Of a DNA stretch of 7,022 bases, positions 1 to 6,170 are shown piece after piece (positions within the stretch are counted from its first letter, which is position 1; each line of letters opens with the position of its first letter). Source of the DNA: an uncultured Acidobacteriota bacterium (GTDB lineage Bacteria; Acidobacteriota; Terriglobia; Bryobacterales; Bryobacteraceae); the NCBI GenBank assembly GCA_937952345.1, contig CALFYN010000938.1, positions 1-7,022 of the forward strand. The letters run 5' to 3'. A model generated the notes under the pieces. The model searched no databases. It was not told the DNA's origin and saw only the letters and a list, made by a program, of their open reading frames with translations. The position numbers were made by a program, and so were the translations under genes.

Positions 1-62
1 ATCCAACGAATAATGCGCGGCGAAGCGGTCGCCGCATAGCCTATGTAGAGGTCTTGGTCCAT
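1..62 (-). CDS. 5' end of an unidentified gene, cut by the window edge
   Basis: Only the first 20 codons are visible, reading M-D-Q-D-L-Y-I-G-Y and then A-A-T-A-S-P-R-I-I-R-W before the window ends. The ATG at 62 has an AAGGA ribosome binding site six bases upstream. The gene starts 22 nt inside the 3' end of the Rieske/ferric-reductase gene in another frame, so the two are probably co-translated. A short soluble N-terminus opening with an acidic/aromatic stretch would fit another small membrane protein of the same redox unit, but no domain is visible and I do not assign a function. The open frame has no stop up to the edge. Confidence 0.7.
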   Translation of the reverse strand, partial: MDQDLYIGYAATASPRIIRW

Positions 63-1096
63 AGTGAGTCCTTGGTGGGGTTTTCGCTGCCGGGCAGTAC
101 TGGGTCGGGATGCACCCAGACGACGCCGTCGATCACCCGCGTGCGATAGGTGGAAACCTTTTCCTGGAAAGGTGGCGGCGACGCACCAGTTTCGGGCACA
201 TACTGATACCCGTGCCAGGGACAAGTCACACAGCCGCCGATGATCTGTCCTTCGCCCAGCGGCCCACCCTGGTGACGGCAGATATTGGATAGGGCTGCGG
301 GACGCTGATTGTGCTTGAAAATCGCGATGCGCTCCGCGCCGAAAGAGACAACCTTCGCCCGGCCCTCCGGGATTGCCTGGAGCGGGCAAGCCTCGATGAA
401 GCCATCCTGCGATACGTTGTCCGGGATCGCAGCATCTTTACGCGTTTCCCTGCGGCCGGCCAGCAGATGAAGTGTCACAACCAAGAGCACGCCGGCGCAG
501 AGAAAGGCCGCCAGCAACAGATTCATCTCGGTCTGCAGCGCTCCCAGAGCGACGTGAGCCACGACGAACGTGTATGCAAAGTAGACCGCCATGTGCAAGC
601 GCTTCCACAAAGCAGCCGACAAGTTGTGCAGCCAGAAGTCGTGGCTGGTTGCCGCCATCAGGAAGAGGATTACCAGCGCAACGGCGCCGAGCCAATGAAA
701 TGGGAATTGCGAAATGCTATCAAACCGGGTATTAGTCGCCAGCATGCTGACGAGTGGATTCACGTCTCCCAAGGCGTGAAACTGAACCAACGAAAACACC
801 CCATGCGCCAGTGCGATCACAAACGTAGTGACTCCGAGGTGCCGGCGGTTGTAGAGCAGGGGGAGGAATCGCGCATCCAACCGGCACAGCGGACCGATCA
901 CCAGCACAACATGCAGCAGGAACAAAGCGAGTGTGCCGAATGCGCGAATCAGCAGCGTTTCCGCAGTCACAGCGGGATGAAGCACGGCCCCCAGGCCGAC
1001 GAAGAGCCCAACGAATGTGACCACGAAGGCCAGCAGAAGCAGATCGTAAATTTTCTTGTGCCGGGTCCAGCCGACTACTTTGTATTCGAGGCTCAT
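41..1096 (-). CDS. Ferric-reductase/MsrQ-like b-heme membrane protein fused to a Rieske [2Fe-2S] domain
   Basis: A 351-aa protein starting at the ATG at 1096, with AGGAG five bases upstream; the longer open frame back to 1396 runs through the two small genes before it. Six membrane helices lie at about residues 17-40, 49-70, 87-108, 132-150, 168-186 and 192-213. Positive residues (R12/K14/K15, R84/R85, R215/R216) put both ends in the cytoplasm. H98, H168 and H181 match the spacing of haem-ligating histidines in the ferric-reductase/MsrQ family, with the family-like R-R-H-L-G motif at 84-88. The C-terminal Rieske domain (about 232-330) has C273-x-H275 and C292-x-x-H295, the full cluster-ligand set. 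The likely job is electron transfer between a cytoplasmic donor or acceptor and membrane haem; the physiological partner is unknown. It overlaps the 49-aa gene upstream (ATGA) and the edge gene downstream. Confidence 0.9.
   Translation of the reverse strand: MSLEYKVVGWTRHKKIYDLLLLAFVVTFVGLFVGLGAVLHPAVTAETLLIRAFGTLALFLLHVVLVIGPLCRLDARFLPLLYNRRHLGVTTFVIALAHGVFSLVQFHALGDVNPLVSMLATNTRFDSISQFPFHWLGAVALVILFLMAATSHDFWLHNLSAALWKRLHMAVYFAYTFVVAHVALGALQTEMNLLLAAFLCAGVLLVVTLHLLAGRRETRKDAAIPDNVSQDGFIEACPLQAIPEGRAKVVSFGAERIAIFKHNQRPAALSNICRHQGGPLGEGQIIGGCVTCPWHGYQYVPETGASPPPFQEKVSTYRTRVIDGVVWVHPDPVLPGSENPTKDSLWTKTST
69..73 (-). promoter_or_regulatory. Ribosome binding site of the edge gene
   Basis: AAGGA on the minus strand, six bases before the ATG at 62. 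It lies inside the coding sequence of the preceding gene. It is the main support for calling a real gene at the left edge, where only 20 codons are visible. Confidence 0.6.
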
Positions 1097-1242
1097 CGCT
1101 TCTCCTGTTCCCAATGCAGATGATGGTTCGGTGGTGGCTGATCGGGGCGGCGGGCCGCGATGCTTACTGTGATCAGGACAGCCAGACAGACAGCAAGGAA
1201 CAGCCAAAGGCGCGCGTGCGCCTTCCGTTGGGGCCGCGTCAC
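1093..1242 (-). CDS. 49-aa single-pass membrane protein with a His-rich tail (GTG start)
   Basis: A small gene with a GTG start at 1242, preceded by GGAGGA four bases upstream. The GTG overlaps the stop of the 68-aa gene (GTGA), and its own TGA overlaps the ATG of the Rieske protein (ATGA). Those two couplings and the strong binding site support it despite its size. The basic N-terminus (about residues 1-11) is followed by one hydrophobic helix (about 12-31). A polar tail follows with a PPP run and H-H-L-H-W at about 40-44. The layout resembles small accessory subunits of membrane oxidoreductases. I do not recognise the family. The histidines could bind metal or haem, which is inference only. 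A longer open frame back to 1431 exists but would overlap the 68-aa gene almost completely. Confidence 0.7.
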   Translation of the reverse strand: MTRPQRKAHARLWLFLAVCLAVLITVSIAARRPDQPPPNHHLHWEQEKR

Positions 1243-1445
1243 CCGCTCCTCCCAACGGCCTTCCCCAGGAGCAAGGGCCACAGTGTAACCACGCCGGGAA
1301 GGATCGTGAAGCGGAAGGGGATTGAGGAGCCATGCGCCTGGGGATCCACACGATAGATTCCCTTCCACACAAACCACGCCGCGAACAAGGCGCCAATGGC
1401 GGTATAAAGAGCGATCGCTTGCACGATCCATGTTGCTACTTGCAT
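1239..1445 (-). CDS. 68-aa two-helix membrane protein
   Basis: A small hydrophobic protein with helices at about residues 5-28 and 43-62, joined by a polar loop containing W27-K28-G29 and R32-V33-D34-P35. The second helix opens with I-L-P-G-V-V-x-L-W-P-L-L-L, a pattern I recall from small uncharacterised membrane proteins encoded beside Rieske/ferric-reductase genes; this was not verified. The ATG at 1445 is preferred because AGGA lies nine bases upstream. The in-frame ATG at 1454 would add three residues, but AGGA abuts it directly. The gene begins 11 nt after the SDR stop and ends in a GTGA overlap with the 49-aa gene. It probably acts as an accessory subunit of the same membrane complex. 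Confidence 0.8.
   Translation of the reverse strand: MQVATWIVQAIALYTAIGALFAAWFVWKGIYRVDPQAHGSSIPFRFTILPGVVTLWPLLLGKAVGRSG
1247..1252 (-). promoter_or_regulatory. Ribosome binding site deciding the GTG start of the 49-aa gene
   Basis: GGAGGA on the minus strand, four bases before the GTG at 1242 and inside the last codons of the 68-aa gene. It is the strongest Shine-Dalgarno match in the window and selects the GTG over the longer upstream frame. Confidence 0.6.
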
Positions 1446-1456
1446 GACCTTCATTC

Positions 1457-2152
1457 CTAAAGACCTGCGCCGTAGAGCGGAATGACAGCCCCCGTGAGTT
1501 GGGAGGAACAATCCCCCATCAGGTGAACCACGAGCGATGCGATTTGCTCAGGGCGGATCCACTTGGCCGTATCCGTCCCCGGGCTGGATGCGCGATTGGC
1601 CGGCGTGTCGATGGTGCCGGGGAGAATTACGTTGGCGGAGATGCCGTGATCCTTCACTTCCACGGAAACCGTGCGCATGAGCGAGATCAACGCGGCCTTG
1701 GATGCGCTGTAGGCGGCGAGTCCGGATGCCGGATCGAATGCCGTCCTTGCGCCGATTGCGACGATCGCGCCCGAGTGCTGCTGCTTCATCAGCGGCAGGA
1801 CGGCGCGGATGATGTAGAAGGCCGAACGGAAGTTGAGCGCGAGCATCTTTTCGATAGAGCTGTCGTCCGTTTCCTCCACTGACTTACCGCCATCGAAGCC
1901 GCCAAGCAGATGAACGAGGCCGTCGATGGTTTCGTATTCCTGTCGGAGTGAGGTGACAAGGGTTTCGGCCGCCTCGATACTGGCCAATTCGGCCGCAACC
2001 GCGGAGAAGCGCGGATGCGGAAAGTCGGAACGCTGAATGGAGCGCGATACTCCAATGACTCGGGCATTGGCGGCGAGCAGCGCCTGAGTAATGTAGGCGC
2101 CGAGGCCGCCCTTAGCTCCAGTGACGACAATCTGTTTGTTGCTGAGATCCAT
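1457..2152 (-). CDS. Short-chain dehydrogenase/reductase family protein lacking the canonical catalytic serine
   Basis: A 231-aa classical-length SDR. The nucleotide-binding motif T11-G-A-K-G-G-L-G18 is intact, as is the catalytic pair Y148/K152 in Y-S-A-S-K, with N107 at the helix-4 Asn position. The usual NNAG is replaced by L-G-G-F near 83-86. The serine expected 13 residues before the tyrosine is Ala135 (I-G-A-R). The C-terminal part carries L-P-G-T-I-D-T-P-A-N-R at about 177-187. The substrate is unknown; NAD(P) binding is predicted from the Rossmann motif. The ATG at 2152 lies 6 bp after the stop of the upstream SDR. A GGGGAG nine bases before it serves as the likely ribosome binding site, so the two SDRs are co-translated. 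The 68-aa membrane gene follows after 11 nt. Confidence 0.88.
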   Translation of the reverse strand: MDLSNKQIVVTGAKGGLGAYITQALLAANARVIGVSRSIQRSDFPHPRFSAVAAELASIEAAETLVTSLRQEYETIDGLVHLLGGFDGGKSVEETDDSSIEKMLALNFRSAFYIIRAVLPLMKQQHSGAIVAIGARTAFDPASGLAAYSASKAALISLMRTVSVEVKDHGISANVILPGTIDTPANRASSPGTDTAKWIRPEQIASLVVHLMGDCSSQLTGAVIPLYGAGL

Positions 2153-2158
2153 GGTGGG

Positions 2159-2974
2159 TTACTCCCCGGACGACCACGCTACGCGGAACTCGGGATACAG
2201 CGTAAGCCCTCCGCAGGCGAAGACGGTCTGCCCAGTCACATAGGAGGCGTCATCGGATGCGAGAAAGGCGAAGACGGCGGCAATCTCGTCGGCTGCGGCC
2301 GCACGGCCCATCGGAATGTGGCTTTCGACTTCACCTCTCGCTTTTGGATCATTAATCCAGGACGAGTTAATCGGGGTGACGACTGCGCCGGGTCCCACGG
2401 CATTCACGCGGATGCCTTGGCCTGCATACTCGAGTGCGAGCGACTTTGTCAGGTTCTCCATGCCGCCCTTGCTGACCGAGTAAGGCAGATACTTGGGTTT
2501 CGGAATGATTTCGTGAACGCTGGAATTATTCAGAATCACACCACCCGCCCGGCGGCCGAGGAAATGCCGGATCGCTTCGCGGGAGCAAAGGAACGCGCCG
2601 CGCAGGTTGACGTTCAGAACGCGGTCAAAATCGGCGATGTCGATCTCGTGGCTGGGAGTGGGCTTTTGTATCCCTGCGTTGTTGACGAGCACATCCAATG
2701 ACCCGAACAACTCAACAACTTTTCTGAACATGGTTGCGACATCGTCTTCACGAGACACGTCCGCCTGGATAGTGACGACTTTACTGCTCCCATTGCGGCC
2801 CGCATCACGGCTGGCCTTTTTTACAAGGAGTTCCGTGGCAGCCGCCTGATCGGGCCCGTTGCGGAAGTTGATGGCGACGTTTGCACCTTCCTTGGCGAAG
2901 CGGACAGCAATAGCCTGCCCGATGCCGGAAGATGCTCCGGTAATCAGTACATTCTTGCCTTCAAGGCGTAACAT
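2159..2974 (-). CDS. Glucose 1-dehydrogenase-like short-chain dehydrogenase
   Basis: A 271-aa SDR, slightly longer than the roughly 261 aa of Bacillus glucose 1-dehydrogenase because of extra residues near 52-65. Motifs in order are T12-G-A-S-S-G-I-G19, D72 after the third strand, N98-N-A-G101, N123, S152, Y165 and K169. The segment S-S-V-H-E-I-I-P around the catalytic serine and the tail G-G-L-T-L-Y-P at about 255-261 are what point to the glucose 1-dehydrogenase branch (NAD(P)-dependent oxidation of glucose to gluconolactone). Substrate assignment within SDRs from motifs alone is weak. The position that is usually Asp before the C-terminal Gly-Gly is Cys254. The ATG at 2974 has AAGGAG five bases upstream. 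This gene heads the second block of the minus-strand run, 56 bp after the DedA/ATP-grasp gene. Confidence 0.88.
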   Translation of the reverse strand: MLRLEGKNVLITGASSGIGQAIAVRFAKEGANVAINFRNGPDQAAATELLVKKASRDAGRNGSSKVVTIQADVSREDDVATMFRKVVELFGSLDVLVNNAGIQKPTPSHEIDIADFDRVLNVNLRGAFLCSREAIRHFLGRRAGGVILNNSSVHEIIPKPKYLPYSVSKGGMENLTKSLALEYAGQGIRVNAVGPGAVVTPINSSWINDPKARGEVESHIPMGRAAAADEIAAVFAFLASDDASYVTGQTVFACGGLTLYPEFRVAWSSGE

Positions 2975-3009
2975 AATTTCTCCTTCGCAGTGTCTGTCTC
3001 ACTCGATCG

Positions 3010-3025
3010 TGCCATCAGCGTGGCA
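3010..3025 (-). other. Small inverted repeat in the gap between the two gene blocks
   Basis: A perfect 5-bp stem (TGCCA/TGGCA) with a 6-base loop sits five bases after the stop of the DedA/ATP-grasp gene, in the only sizeable gap of the minus-strand run. No T-run follows, so it is not a convincing intrinsic terminator. It may be chance or an intercistronic hairpin. Confidence 0.25.
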
Positions 3026-3030
3026 GCACC

Positions 3031-4797
3031 TCACACTCGCAGAGATCCAGCCCGTGAAGCGGATATTCCCACGAGTTCAGGGTTCTGCCGGCTCAATCCG
3101 AGCGTGTGCACACACGGCGCGCCCGAACCTGCTGTGTTCGCCTGTTTCGGCGGAAGCGGGATGGGTTCCGCGATCACGGCGGCGAGTTGACGTAGCGGCA
3201 TCGGGCGTTCGCCCAGGCGGCGGTTGTAATCGCCGATCGCGAAAGCAGTGGCCCACTGCCACGCAAGTGTGCGATAGGCCTCGAAGATACCTACCGATGG
3301 GTCATATATATGCGTTGGCTCCGCCGCAACACCGTTGAGTTCGAGCACAGACAGTCCAGTGCCCGCCTGCAGGCTTCCTGTATCGGGAACTCGCAGGTCG
3401 AAGCGTCCGAAGAAGAAGCCAGGGTGAGCCTTGGCGAGGCAGTCGATCATGGACTCCAACTCGCAAGTGATGCTAGTGGTGGCATCGCGGAAGACAGCTC
3501 CACGGCAGTGAGCGCCCACTTCGACGAGTTGCACTACTTCACCTGGAGTTGGGACATCAAGGATATTGCGGTGGCTCTGTCTTTCGTAGATTGCGTACAT
3601 GGCAACCGCGCGCGTATCTTGTCGAATGAGGTCTCGGATGGTAGACACGCCGTCGCCGGTAACGAAGGGGAAGTCCTTCTTCGTAATCGCCACAATTCGA
3701 CCGTTGGCCTGGGCCGGATGCCGAACATAGAACACACTGAACTCCACTCCGGACGCATAGCGCTGAATAATGGTGTCGGTGGCCGCATTGCGAAGGTACG
3801 CGGCAAGTTCATCATTGGAGCGCACGATCGCGACCCCAGTGCCCCGCTGCCCGCGATCGGGTTTGAGTACGACCGGAAATGGCAGGCCGCGGGCGTTGAG
3901 AAAACGGTGCGCGGCCTCGATCTTTTGGTTGTGCGACAGATCGGCCGGGAGCAGTTCAAACTCCGGCACAATGCCTGACACCCGCGCCAAATGCCGCAAC
4001 GTCTCGCTTTTTGATTCGCCGGCCAGTCCACCGGTGAAGATGCCCGGGTTAGCGAGGGTGAACAAAGTAAGCGAGCGGTATCGGGCTGCCAGGTAGAAAA
4101 AGTAAGGAATGAGGGGCAGATAGGCGGCCCAAGGGGGCCAAAACTCCCACTGTGTGACGCGGAGCCACCAAGGCCGGAGGTAGAGGAGGATCCGATTCCG
4201 CATCAACAAACGAAGGCCGAACAACATTCCGCAAGCTACCAGGAAGGTCTCCGCGGCCCTGGCGCCTTTCGCCGCAGCCACTGCGACTACCGCACCGCCC
4301 AGAAGGGCGGAGGCTCCCACCAGAAGCGGGGCCCACACCGCGGCGGCGAGCAGAAAATAAGCCGTAAACCGCCAGTAACTGGTGGCAAGAACGCCTGCGG
4401 CAAAGTAGGTTGGCAATCGCAGGCCGGGGACAAAGCGGCTGAAGAGCACTACGACCAGTCCCCTCTGCTGCAGCCATGCGGTCGCTTCCCGCACCTTCGA
4501 CAAGGGAACATAGCGAGCAACGACCGGCCACGCCATTGCCCGAACACCGACCCATCGCCCAGCAGCGAACAACAGCAGGTCACCGACTGCGATTCCGAAC
4601 AGACATGCCAGGACAGCCTGGAGGAAGGAGAGTTGCCCTTGGGCCACAAGGACGCCAGCACCAATGCAAGTGAGATCCTCAGTAACTAGCGTTGCTAGTG
4701 AGAGCAGAACCAGAGTGAGAAACACTACGACCGGACCTTTCTGTTTGACTACTGGAGACGTGGCAGCACCAACGATTCGCCGCGGAGCCAGCGGCAT
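3031..4797 (-). CDS. DedA/VTT membrane domain fused to an ATP-grasp ligase domain
   Basis: A 588-aa fusion. The N-terminal half is a DedA/VTT-type membrane domain (about residues 23-200). It has E40-D41 before the first re-entrant region, G68/G72-D73 in the next helix, and the signature F119-S-R-F-V-P-G-L-R at 119-127 with A134-G135. A linker with W217-E-F-W-P and a further hydrophobic segment (about 222-238) leads into N250-P-G-I and E261-S-K. The C-terminal ATP-grasp domain (about 270-520) shows K312 with the glycine-rich loop R315-G-Q-R-G-T-G321, Q345, E352, G464-R-F-D467 and E486-L-N488. ATP-grasp enzymes join a carboxylate to an amine or thiol through an acyl-phosphate; DedA proteins are membrane transporters or flippases of lipid carriers. 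The substrate is unknown. The ATG at 4797 has no good ribosome binding site and overlaps the previous gene by 49 nt; a GTG at 4725 is an alternative. The last 40 residues are low-complexity. Confidence 0.85.
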   Translation of the reverse strand: MPLAPRRIVGAATSPVVKQKGPVVVFLTLVLLSLATLVTEDLTCIGAGVLVAQGQLSFLQAVLACLFGIAVGDLLLFAAGRWVGVRAMAWPVVARYVPLSKVREATAWLQQRGLVVVLFSRFVPGLRLPTYFAAGVLATSYWRFTAYFLLAAAVWAPLLVGASALLGGAVVAVAAAKGARAAETFLVACGMLFGLRLLMRNRILLYLRPWWLRVTQWEFWPPWAAYLPLIPYFFYLAARYRSLTLFTLANPGIFTGGLAGESKSETLRHLARVSGIVPEFELLPADLSHNQKIEAAHRFLNARGLPFPVVLKPDRGQRGTGVAIVRSNDELAAYLRNAATDTIIQRYASGVEFSVFYVRHPAQANGRIVAITKKDFPFVTGDGVSTIRDLIRQDTRAVAMYAIYERQSHRNILDVPTPGEVVQLVEVGAHCRGAVFRDATTSITCELESMIDCLAKAHPGFFFGRFDLRVPDTGSLQAGTGLSVLELNGVAAEPTHIYDPSVGIFEAYRTLAWQWATAFAIGDYNRRLGERPMPLRQLAAVIAEPIPLPPKQANTAGSGAPCVHTLGLSRQNPELVGISASRAGSLRV

Positions 4798-5486
4798 GGC
4801 GCGGCGGGGGTATATAGGAAACGAATATCCTCAGCGGTCACCTGAATCCAGCTGAAACTGACGGTTTCCGCATCGGACCGATGCATACAGGGGGAATACG
4901 GACCGGGAACGGGGCCATGGCTTTTGTGGAATTGAAAGAGGAAGCTGGAATTGACTGAGCCCTCCAGCAGGCGGCGGCGCTGAAATTCGTTCTTTCTGTA
5001 CTGCAGCACACAGCTGGGGTCGAATGAGGAAGAGATGAGCGGCATGAAAGCGTCACCGTGCGGCAGTATCAACTTATCGACTCCGTCCCACTCCATAACC
5101 GCGGCCGGCTCATTCGCTTCTAATGTGACGAGCGTGAACGGTGCGTACCGCGAGAGATCGGCGGCCCAGAGGCGATCACAAACCTCGAACACCGACCTGG
5201 CGTCCATGTATTCGGCAAGCAGCAGGCCGCGGCTGCGAGGCGCGGTCGGCGTTGGCGAAGTCGTACCAATGCTAAGGCTGTTCCCGTTGAGTAGACAAAG
5301 GGAGACGGCGTACTCGTTGACGGCAATCCAAGTCCCTCCATAAGCTCCGTCCACTGGCGCCGCGAACCGGACACTACCTCTGCAGTGAATCTGCGGGAGA
5401 GAAGCAACCGGGCGCGAGCGCTTTTCGTCGCGATTGCAGAGCAGATGGTAGCCGTAGTCATCATGAACCCAACTTACGGTACACAT
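4749..5486 (-). CDS. NRDE/TANGO2-family protein
   Basis: A 245-aa protein opening M-C-T-V-S-W and carrying the name-giving N18-R19-D20-E21 motif, followed by R23 and R25-P. Gly-Gly-Thr-Trp at about 50-53 is also typical of the family. The fold is related to Ntn hydrolases, and Cys2, exposed after removal of Met1, is the expected nucleophile position. Eukaryotic TANGO2/HRG-9 has been linked to haem trafficking and lipid metabolism, but its activity is disputed and bacterial members are not characterised. No signal peptide or membrane helix is seen, so it is cytoplasmic. Its ATG shares one base with the stop of the DinB-like gene (TGATG), so translation is probably coupled; only a G-run lies upstream as a binding site. 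The DedA/ATP-grasp gene follows, possibly overlapping. Confidence 0.88.
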   Translation of the reverse strand: MCTVSWVHDDYGYHLLCNRDEKRSRPVASLPQIHCRGSVRFAAPVDGAYGGTWIAVNEYAVSLCLLNGNSLSIGTTSPTPTAPRSRGLLLAEYMDARSVFEVCDRLWAADLSRYAPFTLVTLEANEPAAVMEWDGVDKLILPHGDAFMPLISSSFDPSCVLQYRKNEFQRRRLLEGSVNSSFLFQFHKSHGPVPGPYSPCMHRSDAETVSFSWIQVTAEDIRFLYTPAAPCRWLRGESLVLPRLQ

Positions 5487-6055
5487 CAGGCAGCCCCCCG
5501 CAATTTCCGCTGGTGGCGCATCGTCGCGGGCGCAACACCAAAATCAGCCGGAACGTCAATGCCCATCGCCCCCAATGTGACTGCAATCAGAGCGAAATGA
5601 TGGATAGTGTGGCTGCTGAGGGTGAGAAGTTCCCGCCCAACAGACGATGTCACATAAGGATCCTGCAGACCAAGTGCATCCGCATCTTCTACTCGGACCC
5701 AAACTAACGAGTCGCATTGCAGCGCCGGGGTTGTCTCAAGCCGCTCGCAGATGGACTCGAGCTTCGCTATCGCTACTTCGCAACTGCGAACGATCGACTC
5801 GTCGCGGCGCCGTGCGTCATAGTCGATGTGCAGGGAATAGAGCCCGTCCAGAAAGCAATCGTAGAACTCGATTACGTGCCGTAGGTGCGCACCCGCACGG
5901 TGGGGAGTCACCCCAGGCGCGGAACAGGAGTAGGCAGTGTCATCCAGTACATTCAGAAGGATGATCGCCTGACGAATCCATTTGATGTTTTGTCGGATCA
6001 GGGCGGCGTGGCGTTCCTGTGCCGGGCAGTCACGGTGGGTTTGAGTGAGTGTCAT
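5486..6055 (-). CDS. DinB-like four-helix metal-binding protein
   Basis: A 189-aa protein, close to the usual DinB/YfiT length. H57 and H60 in R-A-G-A-H-L-R-H, and H149 with H152/H153 in S-S-H-T-I-H-H, supply the histidines that form the metal site in this fold. The tail V-P-A-D-F-G-V-A-P at about 168-176 is conserved in relatives I recall. Characterised members include metal-dependent thiol S-transferases (bacillithiol and mycothiol) and DNA-damage-inducible proteins, but this one's substrate is unknown. It is predicted cytoplasmic. The ATG at 6055 has GGAG ten bases upstream. It is the first gene of the minus-strand run and faces the divergent aquaporin gene, so its promoter must lie in 6056-6170 or beyond. 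Confidence 0.85.
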   Translation of the reverse strand: MTLTQTHRDCPAQERHAALIRQNIKWIRQAIILLNVLDDTAYSCSAPGVTPHRAGAHLRHVIEFYDCFLDGLYSLHIDYDARRRDESIVRSCEVAIAKLESICERLETTPALQCDSLVWVRVEDADALGLQDPYVTSSVGRELLTLSSHTIHHFALIAVTLGAMGIDVPADFGVAPATMRHQRKLRGAA

Positions 6056-6170
6056 CAGACGCGATCTCCGGGCGGTGTAATCCAGACGCAGCGCAGATTT
6101 ATTCCTTATTGCAGATCTTCACGAGACGGGAATTTCCGCCCCGCCAGTCTGGATCTGACTGCCAGCAACT
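6056..6170. promoter_or_regulatory. Divergent intergenic region between the DinB-like gene and the aquaporin gene
   Basis: This 115-bp gap is the only place that can hold the promoters for both the nine-gene minus-strand run and the plus-strand aquaporin. The AT-richest part is at about 6097-6110. I see no pair of hexamers good enough to call as -35/-10 on either strand. A near-palindrome (CGGGAATTTCCG, five of six pairs) at 6127-6138 and a CAGTC/GACTG inverted repeat at 6145-6161 are candidate regulator sites or 5'-leader structure. Both are short enough to be chance. Confidence 0.45.

Noticed and set aside
311..1123. Plus-strand open frame of 270 codons opposite the Rieske/ferric-reductase gene
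   Set aside because: It is the antisense shadow of a clearly coding frame; the product is Gln/Glu/His-rich with no domain or membrane pattern.
1097..1396. N-terminal extension of the Rieske/ferric-reductase protein by 100 residues
   Set aside because: The extension is low-complexity, overlaps two well-supported small genes, and the internal ATG at 1096 has a good ribosome binding site.
2015..2701. Plus-strand open frame of 228 codons opposite the two SDR genes
   Set aside because: It covers parts of both SDR genes in antisense, has no recognisable motif, and is explained by GC-rich codon bias.
3010..3025. Intrinsic terminator between the two minus-strand gene blocks
   Set aside because: The stem is only 5 bp and no U-tract follows; transcription may simply read through.
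3310..3978. Plus-strand open frame of 222 codons opposite the ATP-grasp domain
   Set aside because: It is antisense to well-conserved ATP-grasp motifs and has no domain features of its own.
4049..4555. Minus-strand open frame of 168 codons within the DedA region
   Set aside because: It is an alternative frame inside the DedA domain, and the DedA frame carries the conserved motifs.
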